Positions 8,640 to 16,127 of a DNA stretch of 60,458 bases are shown here, piece by piece. Location: NCBI GenBank assembly GCA_022842725.1, contig JALHOZ010000026.1, positions 1 through 60,458 on the forward strand, given 5' to 3'. The stretch's first letter is position 1. Every line of letters begins with the position of its first letter. A model generated the notes under the pieces. That model had not been told where the DNA came from and did no database searches. It was given only the letters and a program-made list of their open reading frames with translations. The position numbers and the translations under genes are program-made. Source of the stretch: Saprospiraceae bacterium. Its GTDB lineage: Bacteria > Bacteroidota > Bacteroidia > Chitinophagales > Saprospiraceae.

Positions 8640-9956
8640 ATGACATTTTTTTCAAGATATTCCGTTTTTTCTTTACTGATGATTTCGGTGATTTTAGGTT
8701 CGTGTGTACGGGCAAAAACGGAATTTGCTTCCATACCTTCAGGTCCCTGGCGGGGAGTTCTTTTACTCGACCGGGAGCCGGTAATCACCTATGGAGATGA
8801 CAGAGATATCAAAAAAAAGTTTGACTTTGACAGCGAACTTCCGTTCCAATTTGAAATAGGTTTTACCGATACCGACAGTATGTTTGTTGATTTTTATAAT
8901 GGTAAAGAAAAAATCAGAATAACAGATGTTACCTGCGGAAAAGCCACTATATCATCAAAAGACACCATCCGTATTAATTTCCTGGCTTATGACACCTATA
9001 TTCAGGCAATTTATGAAGATGGGGTTATGGAAGGCAACTGGGTGGTGAATTATAAAGAAAATTACATGATTCCCTTTAAAGCTGTTTTTGGTCAAAATCA
9101 CCGTTTTGTTCATAAACATGAAAAAGCCGGATTCAAACCGGAAGGCAGGTGGAACTGTACCTTCGAACCCGGAAAAGAAGACGAATTTCCGGCCATCGGA
9201 GATTTTACTTCCGATGGAAATGAAGTAAGCGGAACTTTTTTGACTGAAACCGGAGATTTCAGATATTTACATGGTAATATTATAGACAACAAAATGTATT
9301 TGTCAGCCTTTGACGGTGCTCATGCATTCCTGATTCAGGCAAAATTCACCCATGCGGACAGTTTATTTGGTTCCTTCAGATCCGGAAAACACTATACCGC
9401 AGAGTGGTTAGGACACCGCGACGAAAATGTCACCCTCAAAGATCCGGCATCAATTACCAAAATAGTAAGCACGAAGCCTTTATCCTTTTCGTTTCCGAAC
9501 CAGGATGGAAAACTTGTTTCTATCAATGATGAGGTTTACAAAAACAAAATAAAACTGATTCAGATCATGGGGAGTTGGTGCCCGAATTGTTATGACGAGG
9601 TCAATACACTTAAAAGTTTTTTGAACGATACCAATCAAAAAGATATCAGTTGGATCAGTCTGGCTTATGAAAGATATGATGACAAGGACAAAGTTTTGTC
9701 TGTTCTCAGAAATTATAAAACAAAAATGTCCCTCGGACATGAAATATTGTGGGCAGGAAGTTATAAGAAAGAAGAAGCTTCCGCGACCATTCCCCAAATT
9801 TCTGAAATTTCATCTTTTCCGACCTTGTTGGTGGTTGATAAAAACAATGTAATCCGTCACGTTCATACAGGTTTTTCAGGTCCGGCCACTAAGGAGTACA
9901 AAAAATTTGAAGCAGAACTAAAATCCATTATTCAAAAACTGAAAAATGAAAGTTAA
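8640..9956 (+). CDS. TlpA-like thioredoxin-fold lipoprotein
   Basis: The 438-residue envelope protein begins with a lipoprotein signal peptide (lipobox LGSC, Cys at about residue 22). A beta-rich N-terminal region (about 30-270) of the kind seen in Bacteroidota TlpA/DUF4369-like proteins precedes a C-terminal thioredoxin domain. The redox motif is C314-P-N-C317 in GSWCPNCYDE. A cis-Pro-like segment follows at SSFPTLLVVD. It is probably a membrane-tethered thiol-disulfide reductase; the partner is unknown. Its end overlaps the next gene by 11 bases, indicating translational coupling with the SDR. Confidence 0.82.
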   Translation: MTFFSRYSVFSLLMISVILGSCVRAKTEFASIPSGPWRGVLLLDREPVITYGDDRDIKKKFDFDSELPFQFEIGFTDTDSMFVDFYNGKEKIRITDVTCGKATISSKDTIRINFLAYDTYIQAIYEDGVMEGNWVVNYKENYMIPFKAVFGQNHRFVHKHEKAGFKPEGRWNCTFEPGKEDEFPAIGDFTSDGNEVSGTFLTETGDFRYLHGNIIDNKMYLSAFDGAHAFLIQAKFTHADSLFGSFRSGKHYTAEWLGHRDENVTLKDPASITKIVSTKPLSFSFPNQDGKLVSINDEVYKNKIKLIQIMGSWCPNCYDEVNTLKSFLNDTNQKDISWISLAYERYDDKDKVLSVLRNYKTKMSLGHEILWAGSYKKEEASATIPQISEISSFPTLLVVDKNNVIRHVHTGFSGPATKEYKKFEAELKSIIQKLKNES

Positions 9957-10734
9957 AAAAAATGTCGTTGTAAAAACAGCTTTGGTGACAGGTGCAACAT
10001 CAGGTATTGGCAAGGCTACCGCCACCCTTTTTGCAAAACATGGTTATAACGTCATCATCACCGGTAGAAGGAAAGAAAAACTAAAAGAACTTTCAACATA
10101 CCTTACCAAAAAGTATGGAGTGGAAATTTTGGAACTTTGTTTTGATATCAGAAACAACGACGAAGTGACCAAAGCGATTCGGGGACTAAAAAAATCATGG
10201 CTTAATATCGATGTATTGGTCAACAACGCAGGTCTGGCCCGTGGATTACACCCGATTCATGAAGGACGTCTCGATGATTGGGAAACCATGATTGACACTA
10301 ACATTAAAGGTTTATTGTATATTACCCGCCTTGTCAGTCCGATGATGGTTGCCGCCGGTAAAGGCCATATTATCAATGTTTGTTCCACAGCAGGTCATGA
10401 AACGTATCCCAATGGAAACGTATATTCAGCTACAAAATTTGCCGTGGATGCTTTGACAAGATCTATGAGGGTTGATTTGTACAAACACGGCATAAAGGTT
10501 GGACAGGTATCACCGGGCCACGTTGAGGAAACTGAATTTGCATTGGTACGGTTTGATAAAGATGTCCAAAAATCAAAAATATACGAAGACTTTACCCCTT
10601 TGAAAGCCAAAGACGTGGCAGAAGTTATCTATTACATGGCGAGCAGACCAAAACACGTTAATATTCAGGATATTCTGTTGATGTCCTCACAACAGGCCGG
10701 AAGTAATTTTATTGACAGAAGCGGCAGGAAGTAA
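9946..10734 (+). CDS. Short-chain dehydrogenase/reductase (YdfG-like)
   Basis: This is a 262-residue classical SDR. The cofactor motif TGATSGIG is at residues 16-23, and TGRRKEKL follows with arginines that favour NADP. NNAG is near residue 92, the catalytic serine lies in NVCSTAG, and the YSATK motif (Tyr/Lys pair) is near residue 160. Overall similarity is to the YdfG / 3-hydroxy acid or serine dehydrogenase group, but substrate assignment within SDRs is unreliable. It is translationally coupled to the upstream TlpA-like gene by an 11-base overlap. Confidence 0.85.
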   Translation: MKVKKNVVVKTALVTGATSGIGKATATLFAKHGYNVIITGRRKEKLKELSTYLTKKYGVEILELCFDIRNNDEVTKAIRGLKKSWLNIDVLVNNAGLARGLHPIHEGRLDDWETMIDTNIKGLLYITRLVSPMMVAAGKGHIINVCSTAGHETYPNGNVYSATKFAVDALTRSMRVDLYKHGIKVGQVSPGHVEETEFALVRFDKDVQKSKIYEDFTPLKAKDVAEVIYYMASRPKHVNIQDILLMSSQQAGSNFIDRSGRK

Positions 10735-10800
10735 AAACAACTGAACAAAGATGTATAGTTTATTGTTTGGCTTTTTTAACAAATCAAACTTAATTCCGAC

Positions 10801-11142
10801 ATGGCTACCATAAGCTTCACATTTGAAGATTCCTCTATTGCTCATAAAACTATATATGACGTTGAGTCAGGTATTTCCATACTGGAAGTGGCCGAAGAAA
10901 ATGACGTCCATCTGAATCATAATTGCGGCGGCGTTTGTGCTTGCTCTACCTGCCACATTTACGTACAAAAAGGAGAAGAATATCTGGAAGAAATTTCGGA
11001 TAAAGAAGAAGATTTTATTGACAGAGCTATCAACCCAAGATTGGAATCACGTTTGGGTTGTCAATGTATCATTTTGGAAGATGATGCTGTCATTGAGGTA
11101 ATGATACCTGATCAGAAACAAATTATAGGACACGAACACTAA
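10801..11142 (+). CDS. fdx: ISC-type [2Fe-2S] ferredoxin
   Basis: This 113-residue adrenodoxin-type ferredoxin has cluster ligands in CGGVCACSTC (Cys-x5-Cys-x2-Cys) and the fourth cysteine in RLGCQC. The DREEDFID-like acidic segment after the cluster loop and the end MIPDQKQIIGHE fit ISC ferredoxins, which supply electrons for Fe-S cluster assembly. It is followed 10 bases later by iscX, which supports the ISC assignment. The other isc genes (iscS, iscU, hscAB) are not in this window. Confidence 0.88.
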   Translation: MATISFTFEDSSIAHKTIYDVESGISILEVAEENDVHLNHNCGGVCACSTCHIYVQKGEEYLEEISDKEEDFIDRAINPRLESRLGCQCIILEDDAVIEVMIPDQKQIIGHEH

Positions 11143-11152
11143 AAACAACAAC

Positions 11153-11398
11153 ATGTCTTTTGAAAATCTGGATAATATGCCTATTTTCTGGCAGGACCAT
11201 GAAGATGTCGCCATGAAATTATATGAAAAATTCGGAGACGAATTTACAGAATCTAAAATTTACAGAATCCGTTTCACAGATTTGATGGACTGGATTATGG
11301 AAATACCCAATTTTGAAGGGAAAAGAGAAGATTGTAACGAAGCTCATCTCGAACAAATTCAGGCAAAATGGGTCTATGAATGGCGTGACAATCAATAA
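11153..11398 (+). CDS. iscX: Fe-S cluster assembly protein IscX
   Basis: This small acidic protein (81 residues) matches the IscX/YfhJ family: W near the N-terminus followed by D/E, LYEKFGDEF, then RFTDLMDWI and a C-terminal W..EW. In E. coli IscX binds iron and IscS and modulates cluster assembly. It sits between the ferredoxin gene and kdsC with gaps of 10 and 3 bases. The N-terminus is about 10 residues longer than in proteobacteria. Confidence 0.85.
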   Translation: MSFENLDNMPIFWQDHEDVAMKLYEKFGDEFTESKIYRIRFTDLMDWIMEIPNFEGKREDCNEAHLEQIQAKWVYEWRDNQ

Positions 11399-11401
11399 AA
11401 G

Positions 11402-11902
11402 ATGATTAAACACGAAGCTTTTCACAAAATCACCACCTTTATTTTTGATGTAGACGGGGTGTTTACCAATTCTCAGGTCCTGGTCCTGGAAAACGGAGAT
11501 CTGCTTCGCTCCATGAACACACGCGACGGACAAGCTGTCAAATTGGCTCTGCAGGCAGGCTATAATCTGGGCATCATCACCAAGGGATTGAGTGAAGGGG
11601 TTCGTATCAGATTTGAAAACCTCGGAATACCATATATTTTTGACAAGGTTGATCAAAAAACAGACGCTATACACCAATTTTTAGCACGGTGCCCCGTGGC
11701 TAAAGAAGAAATCCTCTATGTGGGTGATGATATTCCCGATCTGGCCGTATACCCTATGGTTGGCATCGCTGCCTGTCCGGCGGACGGTTCGTTTGATAAT
11801 CTCTCGAAAGCAGATTATATTTGCCGGCTTGCCGGTGGTATGGGTTGCGTCAGAGAAGTTATTGAAAAAGTGATGAGAATTCAGGGAAAATGGGATTTTT
11901 AA
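11402..11902 (+). CDS. kdsC: KdsC-type HAD phosphatase (3-deoxy-D-manno-octulosonate 8-phosphate phosphatase)
   Basis: This is a 166-residue C0-type HAD phosphatase. Motif I is FDVDGVFT (Asp nucleophile and acid), motif II is in GIITKG, and motif IV is GDDIPDL. The size and the NTRDGQAVKLA segment fit KdsC, which releases Kdo from Kdo-8-phosphate in lipopolysaccharide synthesis. kdsA, the preceding pathway step, is encoded about 11 kb away at 22,870. The third base of motif I (F for L) is a mild deviation. It overlaps the prenyltransferase gene by 13 bases. Confidence 0.85.
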   Translation: MIKHEAFHKITTFIFDVDGVFTNSQVLVLENGDLLRSMNTRDGQAVKLALQAGYNLGIITKGLSEGVRIRFENLGIPYIFDKVDQKTDAIHQFLARCPVAKEEILYVGDDIPDLAVYPMVGIAACPADGSFDNLSKADYICRLAGGMGCVREVIEKVMRIQGKWDF

Positions 11903-12840
11903 CCAACATTTGGCCATTTTTTCTCATTCTCAGACCCAAAAATCTGGCACTGATTGTTTTTACCATGACGGTTTTACAATACGGTGTGATACACCGGATC
12001 ACAACAGGTTCCCCGGTTCTGGATCTGCAAGGATTTATTCTTTTTGTACTTACTACCCTCCTCATCGCCGGAAGTGGCAATCTGGTCAATGATATTTTTG
12101 ACAGAGATACCGACAAAATTAATAAACCGGAAAAAACCTATATCCCCCGTTTTATTTCCTTAAAACAAGCTTGGATATATTATCTGTTTTTGGTTTTTAC
12201 AGGTTTTGGGCTGGCTTTATACATTGCTTTTTCTACCGGCCATCTTGCAGATATGTGGATATATCCGGTGGCTGTTTCCGGTTTGTACTTTTATGCCAAA
12301 CAATTTAAATCCAGTATTTTAGTAGGAAATGTTTTAGTGAGTGCATTTATTTCCCTGGTTTGGGGCATTCTTTTTTATGTTGAATTTTCGGGTCGAAATG
12401 ATTCTGTGTATCAAGATCCCCAACACATAACCATCCTTCAAACATTGGGTTTGCCTTATATGTTGTTTGCCTTTTTAATCAATTTGACAAGAGAAATCGT
12501 TAAAGACCTGGAAGATTTGGAAGGAGACAAAAAAAACGGCGTTCAAACATATCCGATTAAGTTTGGTGTCAAAAAAACCAAAAACCTGCTTAATCTTCTT
12601 ACCTTATGTTTGGTTGGCAGCATCGGTTATTGGTTATTTTTTACAAAGATGACAGAAGGTTTTGAAAACAGATTTTTTTACCTGATCTTCATAGTCCTGC
12701 CCCTAATTTTGGTGCTGACCAAAACAAGGACTGCAACCTTAAAAAAAGATTATCATTTTTTGAGCTCTGTTCTGAAACTTATCATGGTTTTTGCCTTAAT
12801 CGGGATGATATTTATAACAAAAAACGGCATTCTCTTATGA
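11890..12840 (+). CDS. UbiA-family prenyltransferase (geranylgeranylglycerol-phosphate geranylgeranyltransferase-like)
   Basis: This is a 316-residue integral membrane prenyltransferase with about eight to nine hydrophobic helices. The first Asp-rich motif is N-D-I-F-D-R-D-T-D near residues 67-75, followed by KINKP. The second is in NLTREIVKDLEDLEGDKKNG. This pattern is typical of the Bacteroidota group annotated as DGGGP synthase-like, which attaches prenyl chains to prenylglycerol phosphate. Menaquinone-type MenA proteins are the main alternative. It overlaps kdsC by 13 bases and maf by 4, so the three are translationally coupled. Confidence 0.8.
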   Translation: MGFLTNIWPFFLILRPKNLALIVFTMTVLQYGVIHRITTGSPVLDLQGFILFVLTTLLIAGSGNLVNDIFDRDTDKINKPEKTYIPRFISLKQAWIYYLFLVFTGFGLALYIAFSTGHLADMWIYPVAVSGLYFYAKQFKSSILVGNVLVSAFISLVWGILFYVEFSGRNDSVYQDPQHITILQTLGLPYMLFAFLINLTREIVKDLEDLEGDKKNGVQTYPIKFGVKKTKNLLNLLTLCLVGSIGYWLFFTKMTEGFENRFFYLIFIVLPLILVLTKTRTATLKKDYHFLSSVLKLIMVFALIGMIFITKNGILL

Positions 12841-13406
12841 TAACACGTTGTATTTTAGGTTCTCAGTCACCAAGACGGAAACAATTAATGGAAACTATGG
12901 GTTTTCCATTTGAAGTGATGGTTTCAGATGCCGAAGAGGATTTTCCCGCATCCATGCCTGTCCGTGAAGTGGCTTGTTTTGTGGCAACCAAAAAAGCAAA
13001 AGTTTTACTACCGCTTATTCCCGATCGTAGTGTCCTGGTAACAGCAGACAGCACCGTAATCTGTGGTGGAAAAATATACAATAAACCGGAAAACCGGGAG
13101 GAAGCGATTCAAATGCTGACAGATCTTTCCGGTAAAGAACACGAAGTGGTCACAGGCGTATGGATCGGACATCACAAGGAAGAAATTTCTTTTAGTGAAT
13201 CAACTTTTGTGACATTTGCTGAATTGTCAACGGAAGAAACTGAATTTTATGTAGACAACTTTAAACCCTATGATAAAGCAGGCGCTTACGGTATTCAGGA
13301 CTGGATAGGTACTACATCAGTAATTTCCATCAAAGGATCATACACCAATGTTATGGGACTTCCCACCCACGCAGTTTACAATATTCTGAAAAAATATTTC
13401 AAATAA
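12837..13406 (+). CDS. maf: Maf family nucleoside triphosphate pyrophosphatase
   Basis: The 189-residue protein shows the Maf signatures: LGSQSPRRKQLM at the N-terminus (substrate-binding S-x-S-P-R-R), VTADSTVI, KPENREEAIQMLTDLSGKEHEVVTG (shown here in parts), and YDKAGAYGIQ with the basic/acidic catalytic residues. Family members hydrolyse dTTP/UTP or modified nucleotides. It overlaps the prenyltransferase by 4 bases (ATGA). A short hairpin with stem ACCCTA/TAGGGT at 13,409-13,424 lies immediately after the stop. Confidence 0.92.
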   Translation: MITRCILGSQSPRRKQLMETMGFPFEVMVSDAEEDFPASMPVREVACFVATKKAKVLLPLIPDRSVLVTADSTVICGGKIYNKPENREEAIQMLTDLSGKEHEVVTGVWIGHHKEEISFSESTFVTFAELSTEETEFYVDNFKPYDKAGAYGIQDWIGTTSVISIKGSYTNVMGLPTHAVYNILKKYFK

Positions 13407-13417
13407 ATACCCTATAC

Positions 13418-13667
13418 GTAGGGTCTGCTGAAAAAGTCAGCAATGAATCAGATTCAAGGCAAAGGCAAAGAAGATGTATAAAAATACCTCGATTTGCCTT
13501 AAACGCAGAAGATGGTTTATTGCTGGCTAACAAAAAATATGTTTAATAAGGAACTTAGATACACGAAATTTGAAGATAATGTTGTAAAAGCATTGCACTT
13601 ACATACATAAAAATTGAACATAAGATGTTGATTATAAATAATTTTTGTTTTTTTCAGCAGACTCTAC
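13418..13667. mobile_element. MITE-like non-coding element with terminal inverted repeats
   Basis: The two ends are near-identical inverted repeats. The left end GTAGGGTCTGCTGAAAAA (13,418-13,435) and the right end, read on the minus strand, GTAGAGTCTGCTGAAAAA differ at one of 18 positions. Inside the left half is a second imperfect inverted repeat: GTCAGCAATGAA...AAGGCAAA (about 13,436-13,467) against TTTGCCTT...TTTATTGCTGGC (about 13,493-13,527). No coding frame is present. The TCTGCTGAAAAA ends resemble those of IS5/IS1182-type elements, so it is probably a non-autonomous derivative. A clear target duplication is not visible. Confidence 0.6.
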
Positions 13668-13678
13668 ATATTTTCTCA

Positions 13679-13734
13679 AAAAAAAAATGTATTGATACCA
13701 TCATCCAAATTATTGGGTTGACGATATCAATACA
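13679..13734 (-). terminator. Intrinsic terminator of the CBM48 protein gene
   Basis: TGTATTGATA (13,688-13,697) and TATCAATACA (13,725-13,734) form a 10-bp stem with an ordered loop. On the minus strand the hairpin is followed by a run of nine to ten Ts (complement of the A-run at 13,678-13,687). It lies about 25 bases after the stop codon at 13,758. Confidence 0.7.
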
Positions 13735-13757
13735 CTTATATTAAAGCCGAAAAAAAA

Positions 13758-14348
13758 TTATTTTTTAGCCGGCTTAACTGCTTTTTTAGCAGCAGGTTTT
13801 TCAGTTGATTTAACAGCTTTAGGGGCAGGAGCCGCTTTAGGTGTAGCTACCTTTTTTTCTGTTTTGGCAGCCGGTTTTTCAACCTTAACTTCTGTTGCCT
13901 TTTTTACAGGTGCAACAGCTGCTTTAGCTACTTTTTTTTCTGTTTTAGCAACCGGTTTTGCAGCAACTTTTTCAGCTGCTACTTTCGTTTTGGTCACTTT
14001 CACAGCAACTTCTTTTTTTGCTGTTGTTTTTGTTGCAACCTGTGGCAAAACCAATACACTGTTGTTTACACCTGCAAAAGGAGACGGTGCATAATTGTCT
14101 GCATTAAAATCATTTTCCCAAATATTATTGTCAATCAGGTATTTGAATTCATAGGTTCCGGGTGCAAGGTCCAGAGAAACAGAAAATTCTGTTTTTCCTG
14201 ATTTTAAAGCAATTCCTTTGGAAGGTTCCCAATTGTTGAAATCACCTAAAAGGGCTACGGATTTTTTACCTTGTAAAGCTGCTACAGGTAATGAAAATGT
14301 TACTTTGTATATTCCTTTAGCGGAAACATAACTTTTTTTGATGCTCAT
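13758..14348 (-). CDS. CBM48/AMPK-beta-like glycogen-binding domain protein with Lys/Ala/Pro-rich tail
   Basis: This is a 196-residue protein without a signal peptide. Residues about 10-100 form an early-set immunoglobulin-like carbohydrate-binding domain of the isoamylase N-terminal/CBM48 type. It includes VALLGDFNNWEPSKG, then PGTYEFKYLIDNNIWENDF with the tryptophans that contact alpha-glucan. The last ~95 residues are low complexity, made of K, A, V, T and P (AKTEKKVA, KPAAKKAVKPAKK), and look like a histone-H1-like or HU-tail-type basic segment. It is transcribed alone: promoter candidate CAAAATTA complement at 14,426-14,433, terminator at 13,679. Small CBM48-only proteins occur in Bacteroidota; the role of the tail is unknown. 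Confidence 0.8.
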   Translation of the reverse strand: MSIKKSYVSAKGIYKVTFSLPVAALQGKKSVALLGDFNNWEPSKGIALKSGKTEFSVSLDLAPGTYEFKYLIDNNIWENDFNADNYAPSPFAGVNNSVLVLPQVATKTTAKKEVAVKVTKTKVAAEKVAAKPVAKTEKKVAKAAVAPVKKATEVKVEKPAAKTEKKVATPKAAPAPKAVKSTEKPAAKKAVKPAKK

Positions 14349-14568
14349 GATATTATTTTTATATTAAAAATGAATTTTTGATTTTAAACAATTAACAATC
14401 AATTCGTTAATTCCTGTTTTCGGTACAAAATTACATAACATTATATATATAAATTAAGCATCATACAAGATTACAAAATAATTAACAATTAATTTTTTTC
14501 TTATTTACAAAATAATATTTTGCTAAAAGGAATATGCTTTCAGAAAATCCAATGAATATTTGGTGAAA

Positions 14569-15168
14569 TTATAAACCTTCCCGGTTCCGGATATATGATT
14601 CAATGACCGGAGCAAAACACAAATGTTCTTCTTTCAAAACTGCTGTTGCGATGTCTTCAGCGCTCATATCAGCCGTAACTGGTATTTCGGTCTGATGTAA
14701 TATCCTACCTTTATCATATTCTTCATTGACCAAATGTACGGTACAACCGGAACGGTCGTCTCCCGAATTTTTGACTGCCTCGTGCACAAAATGGCCATAC
14801 ATTCCTTTTCCTCCGTATTTTGGCAAAAGAGAGGGATGGATATTAAAAATTTTGTCCGGATATGTTTTGATCAGATGGTCAGGTATTTTTTTTAAAAAGC
14901 CTGCCAAAACCAGGTAGTCAATACAAAACTCTTTGAGTAACGGTGCGATAACAGAGGATTCCTCAAGGGTTTTTCCTGATAAAACCCGGACAGGTATGTT
15001 ATATTCCTTTCCCAAAGTCACAACTCCGGATTGAGGATTGTTGGTCAAAAACAAAGAAACCGTGATGTTTGCACGATTTTCAAAAAATGTTGTCAGAACT
15101 CTGGCATTGGAACCTCCTCCGGATGCAAACACGGCAAGATGGATTTGTTTAATATTTTCAGACTTCAT
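14569..15168 (-). CDS. purN: Phosphoribosylglycinamide formyltransferase
   Basis: PurN transfers a formyl group from 10-formyl-THF to GAR in purine synthesis. The 199-residue protein has FASGGGSNARVL (phosphate/ribose binding), NIHPSLLPKYGG with the catalytic Asn-His pair, and the HLVNEEYDKGRI segment with the active-site Asp. The open frame also allows TTG at 15,171; ATG at 15,168 is preferred and overlaps the upstream stop by one base (TGATG on the minus strand), which couples it to the DUF4835 gene. Confidence 0.9.
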   Translation of the reverse strand: MKSENIKQIHLAVFASGGGSNARVLTTFFENRANITVSLFLTNNPQSGVVTLGKEYNIPVRVLSGKTLEESSVIAPLLKEFCIDYLVLAGFLKKIPDHLIKTYPDKIFNIHPSLLPKYGGKGMYGHFVHEAVKNSGDDRSGCTVHLVNEEYDKGRILHQTEIPVTADMSAEDIATAVLKEEHLCFAPVIESYIRNREGL

Positions 15169-16079
15169 CAATTCTCCAAAGATCTGTAATCGCCTGCTTT
15201 TGACTTGTCCATTTTTACCATGGTTTCGATCACTCTTCCCCGCATTCCTCTGTCGGCAATTTTGAAAATTTCAATGATTTCTGTTTTTTTAGCATTTCCA
15301 AACATTTGGATAATCATGGAATTCGGATAGGCAATATCAGCCTGCCCCATATTCAGCAAAGAACTCATAATAACTGCTCTGCTTTTGGCATCGTCTTCCG
15401 ATATTTTATCAAGTCCCATTCTGTGATAATCATAAAAGGCTTCCCGATAAGGTCTGAAAGTGGGATGGGTCATATTTTCAAAAAAATAATATCTGTTGCG
15501 TTTATTTCCTGTATCTTTTGTCCATCCTCTGTCAAAAGCAACCCCTGAAGGAAGACCCGTCACTACCTCACGGGCCATATCCAGATAAGGTTCTCCGCCC
15601 ACCAAACTAAAAGAATCAAAATCTACGGCCAATGTCATATAACAATAAAAAGAAAGGATGGACGAAAGATTATCGTAAAAAGTATTGGTGGTTTTTAATA
15701 AGGGTTCAACCCCTGTAAAGGTAAAAGTAACAAATTTATCTATAAAACTAATCATAGGTGAATCATAACCCGAAGCATATACCGGTCTTGAAGTCTGTAG
15801 TATAATTTCAGCTTCAAAAGTGGTTGGATTTACTTCATTGGTGATATTCATCTGAATCACACCTTTGATTTTTTCATGACTTTCAAATACCTCTTCTGTC
15901 CATCGGGTATTGTTGACAAAATCTCTGATTTGATTTTCCAATCCACTGAAAACAGATTTGTCGACCGTCAGATTGGCCTGAATATCAACTTTTACAGAAA
16001 AATCGAGCTCTTGTGAAAAAAGAACATTTAGGTTTAACAACAAAAGGGCAAAAATGAAAATATTTCGGATCATGAACAT
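15168..16079 (-). CDS. DUF4835 family secreted/periplasmic protein
   Basis: This is a 303-residue Bacteroidota-specific protein that I recognise as the DUF4835 family. The signal peptide spans residues 1 to about 22 (ending NVLFSQ). Characteristic features are the QELDFSVKVD start of the mature protein, YDSPMISFIDKFVTF, YDNLSSILSFYCYMTLAVDFDSF and a C-terminal helical region. In this phylum it is usually encoded just after coaBC, as here (48 bases downstream). Its function is not established; the conserved position next to bamD, rpoZ and coaBC points to a general envelope role. An alternative ATG lies two codons downstream at 16,073. Confidence 0.82.
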   Translation of the reverse strand: MFMIRNIFIFALLLLNLNVLFSQELDFSVKVDIQANLTVDKSVFSGLENQIRDFVNNTRWTEEVFESHEKIKGVIQMNITNEVNPTTFEAEIILQTSRPVYASGYDSPMISFIDKFVTFTFTGVEPLLKTTNTFYDNLSSILSFYCYMTLAVDFDSFSLVGGEPYLDMAREVVTGLPSGVAFDRGWTKDTGNKRNRYYFFENMTHPTFRPYREAFYDYHRMGLDKISEDDAKSRAVIMSSLLNMGQADIAYPNSMIIQMFGNAKKTEIIEIFKIADRGMRGRVIETMVKMDKSKAGDYRSLEN

Positions 16080-16127
16080 AAAACGTTGATTTCTACATTG
16101 GAATATAACGGGATTTTTTTAAAATTG

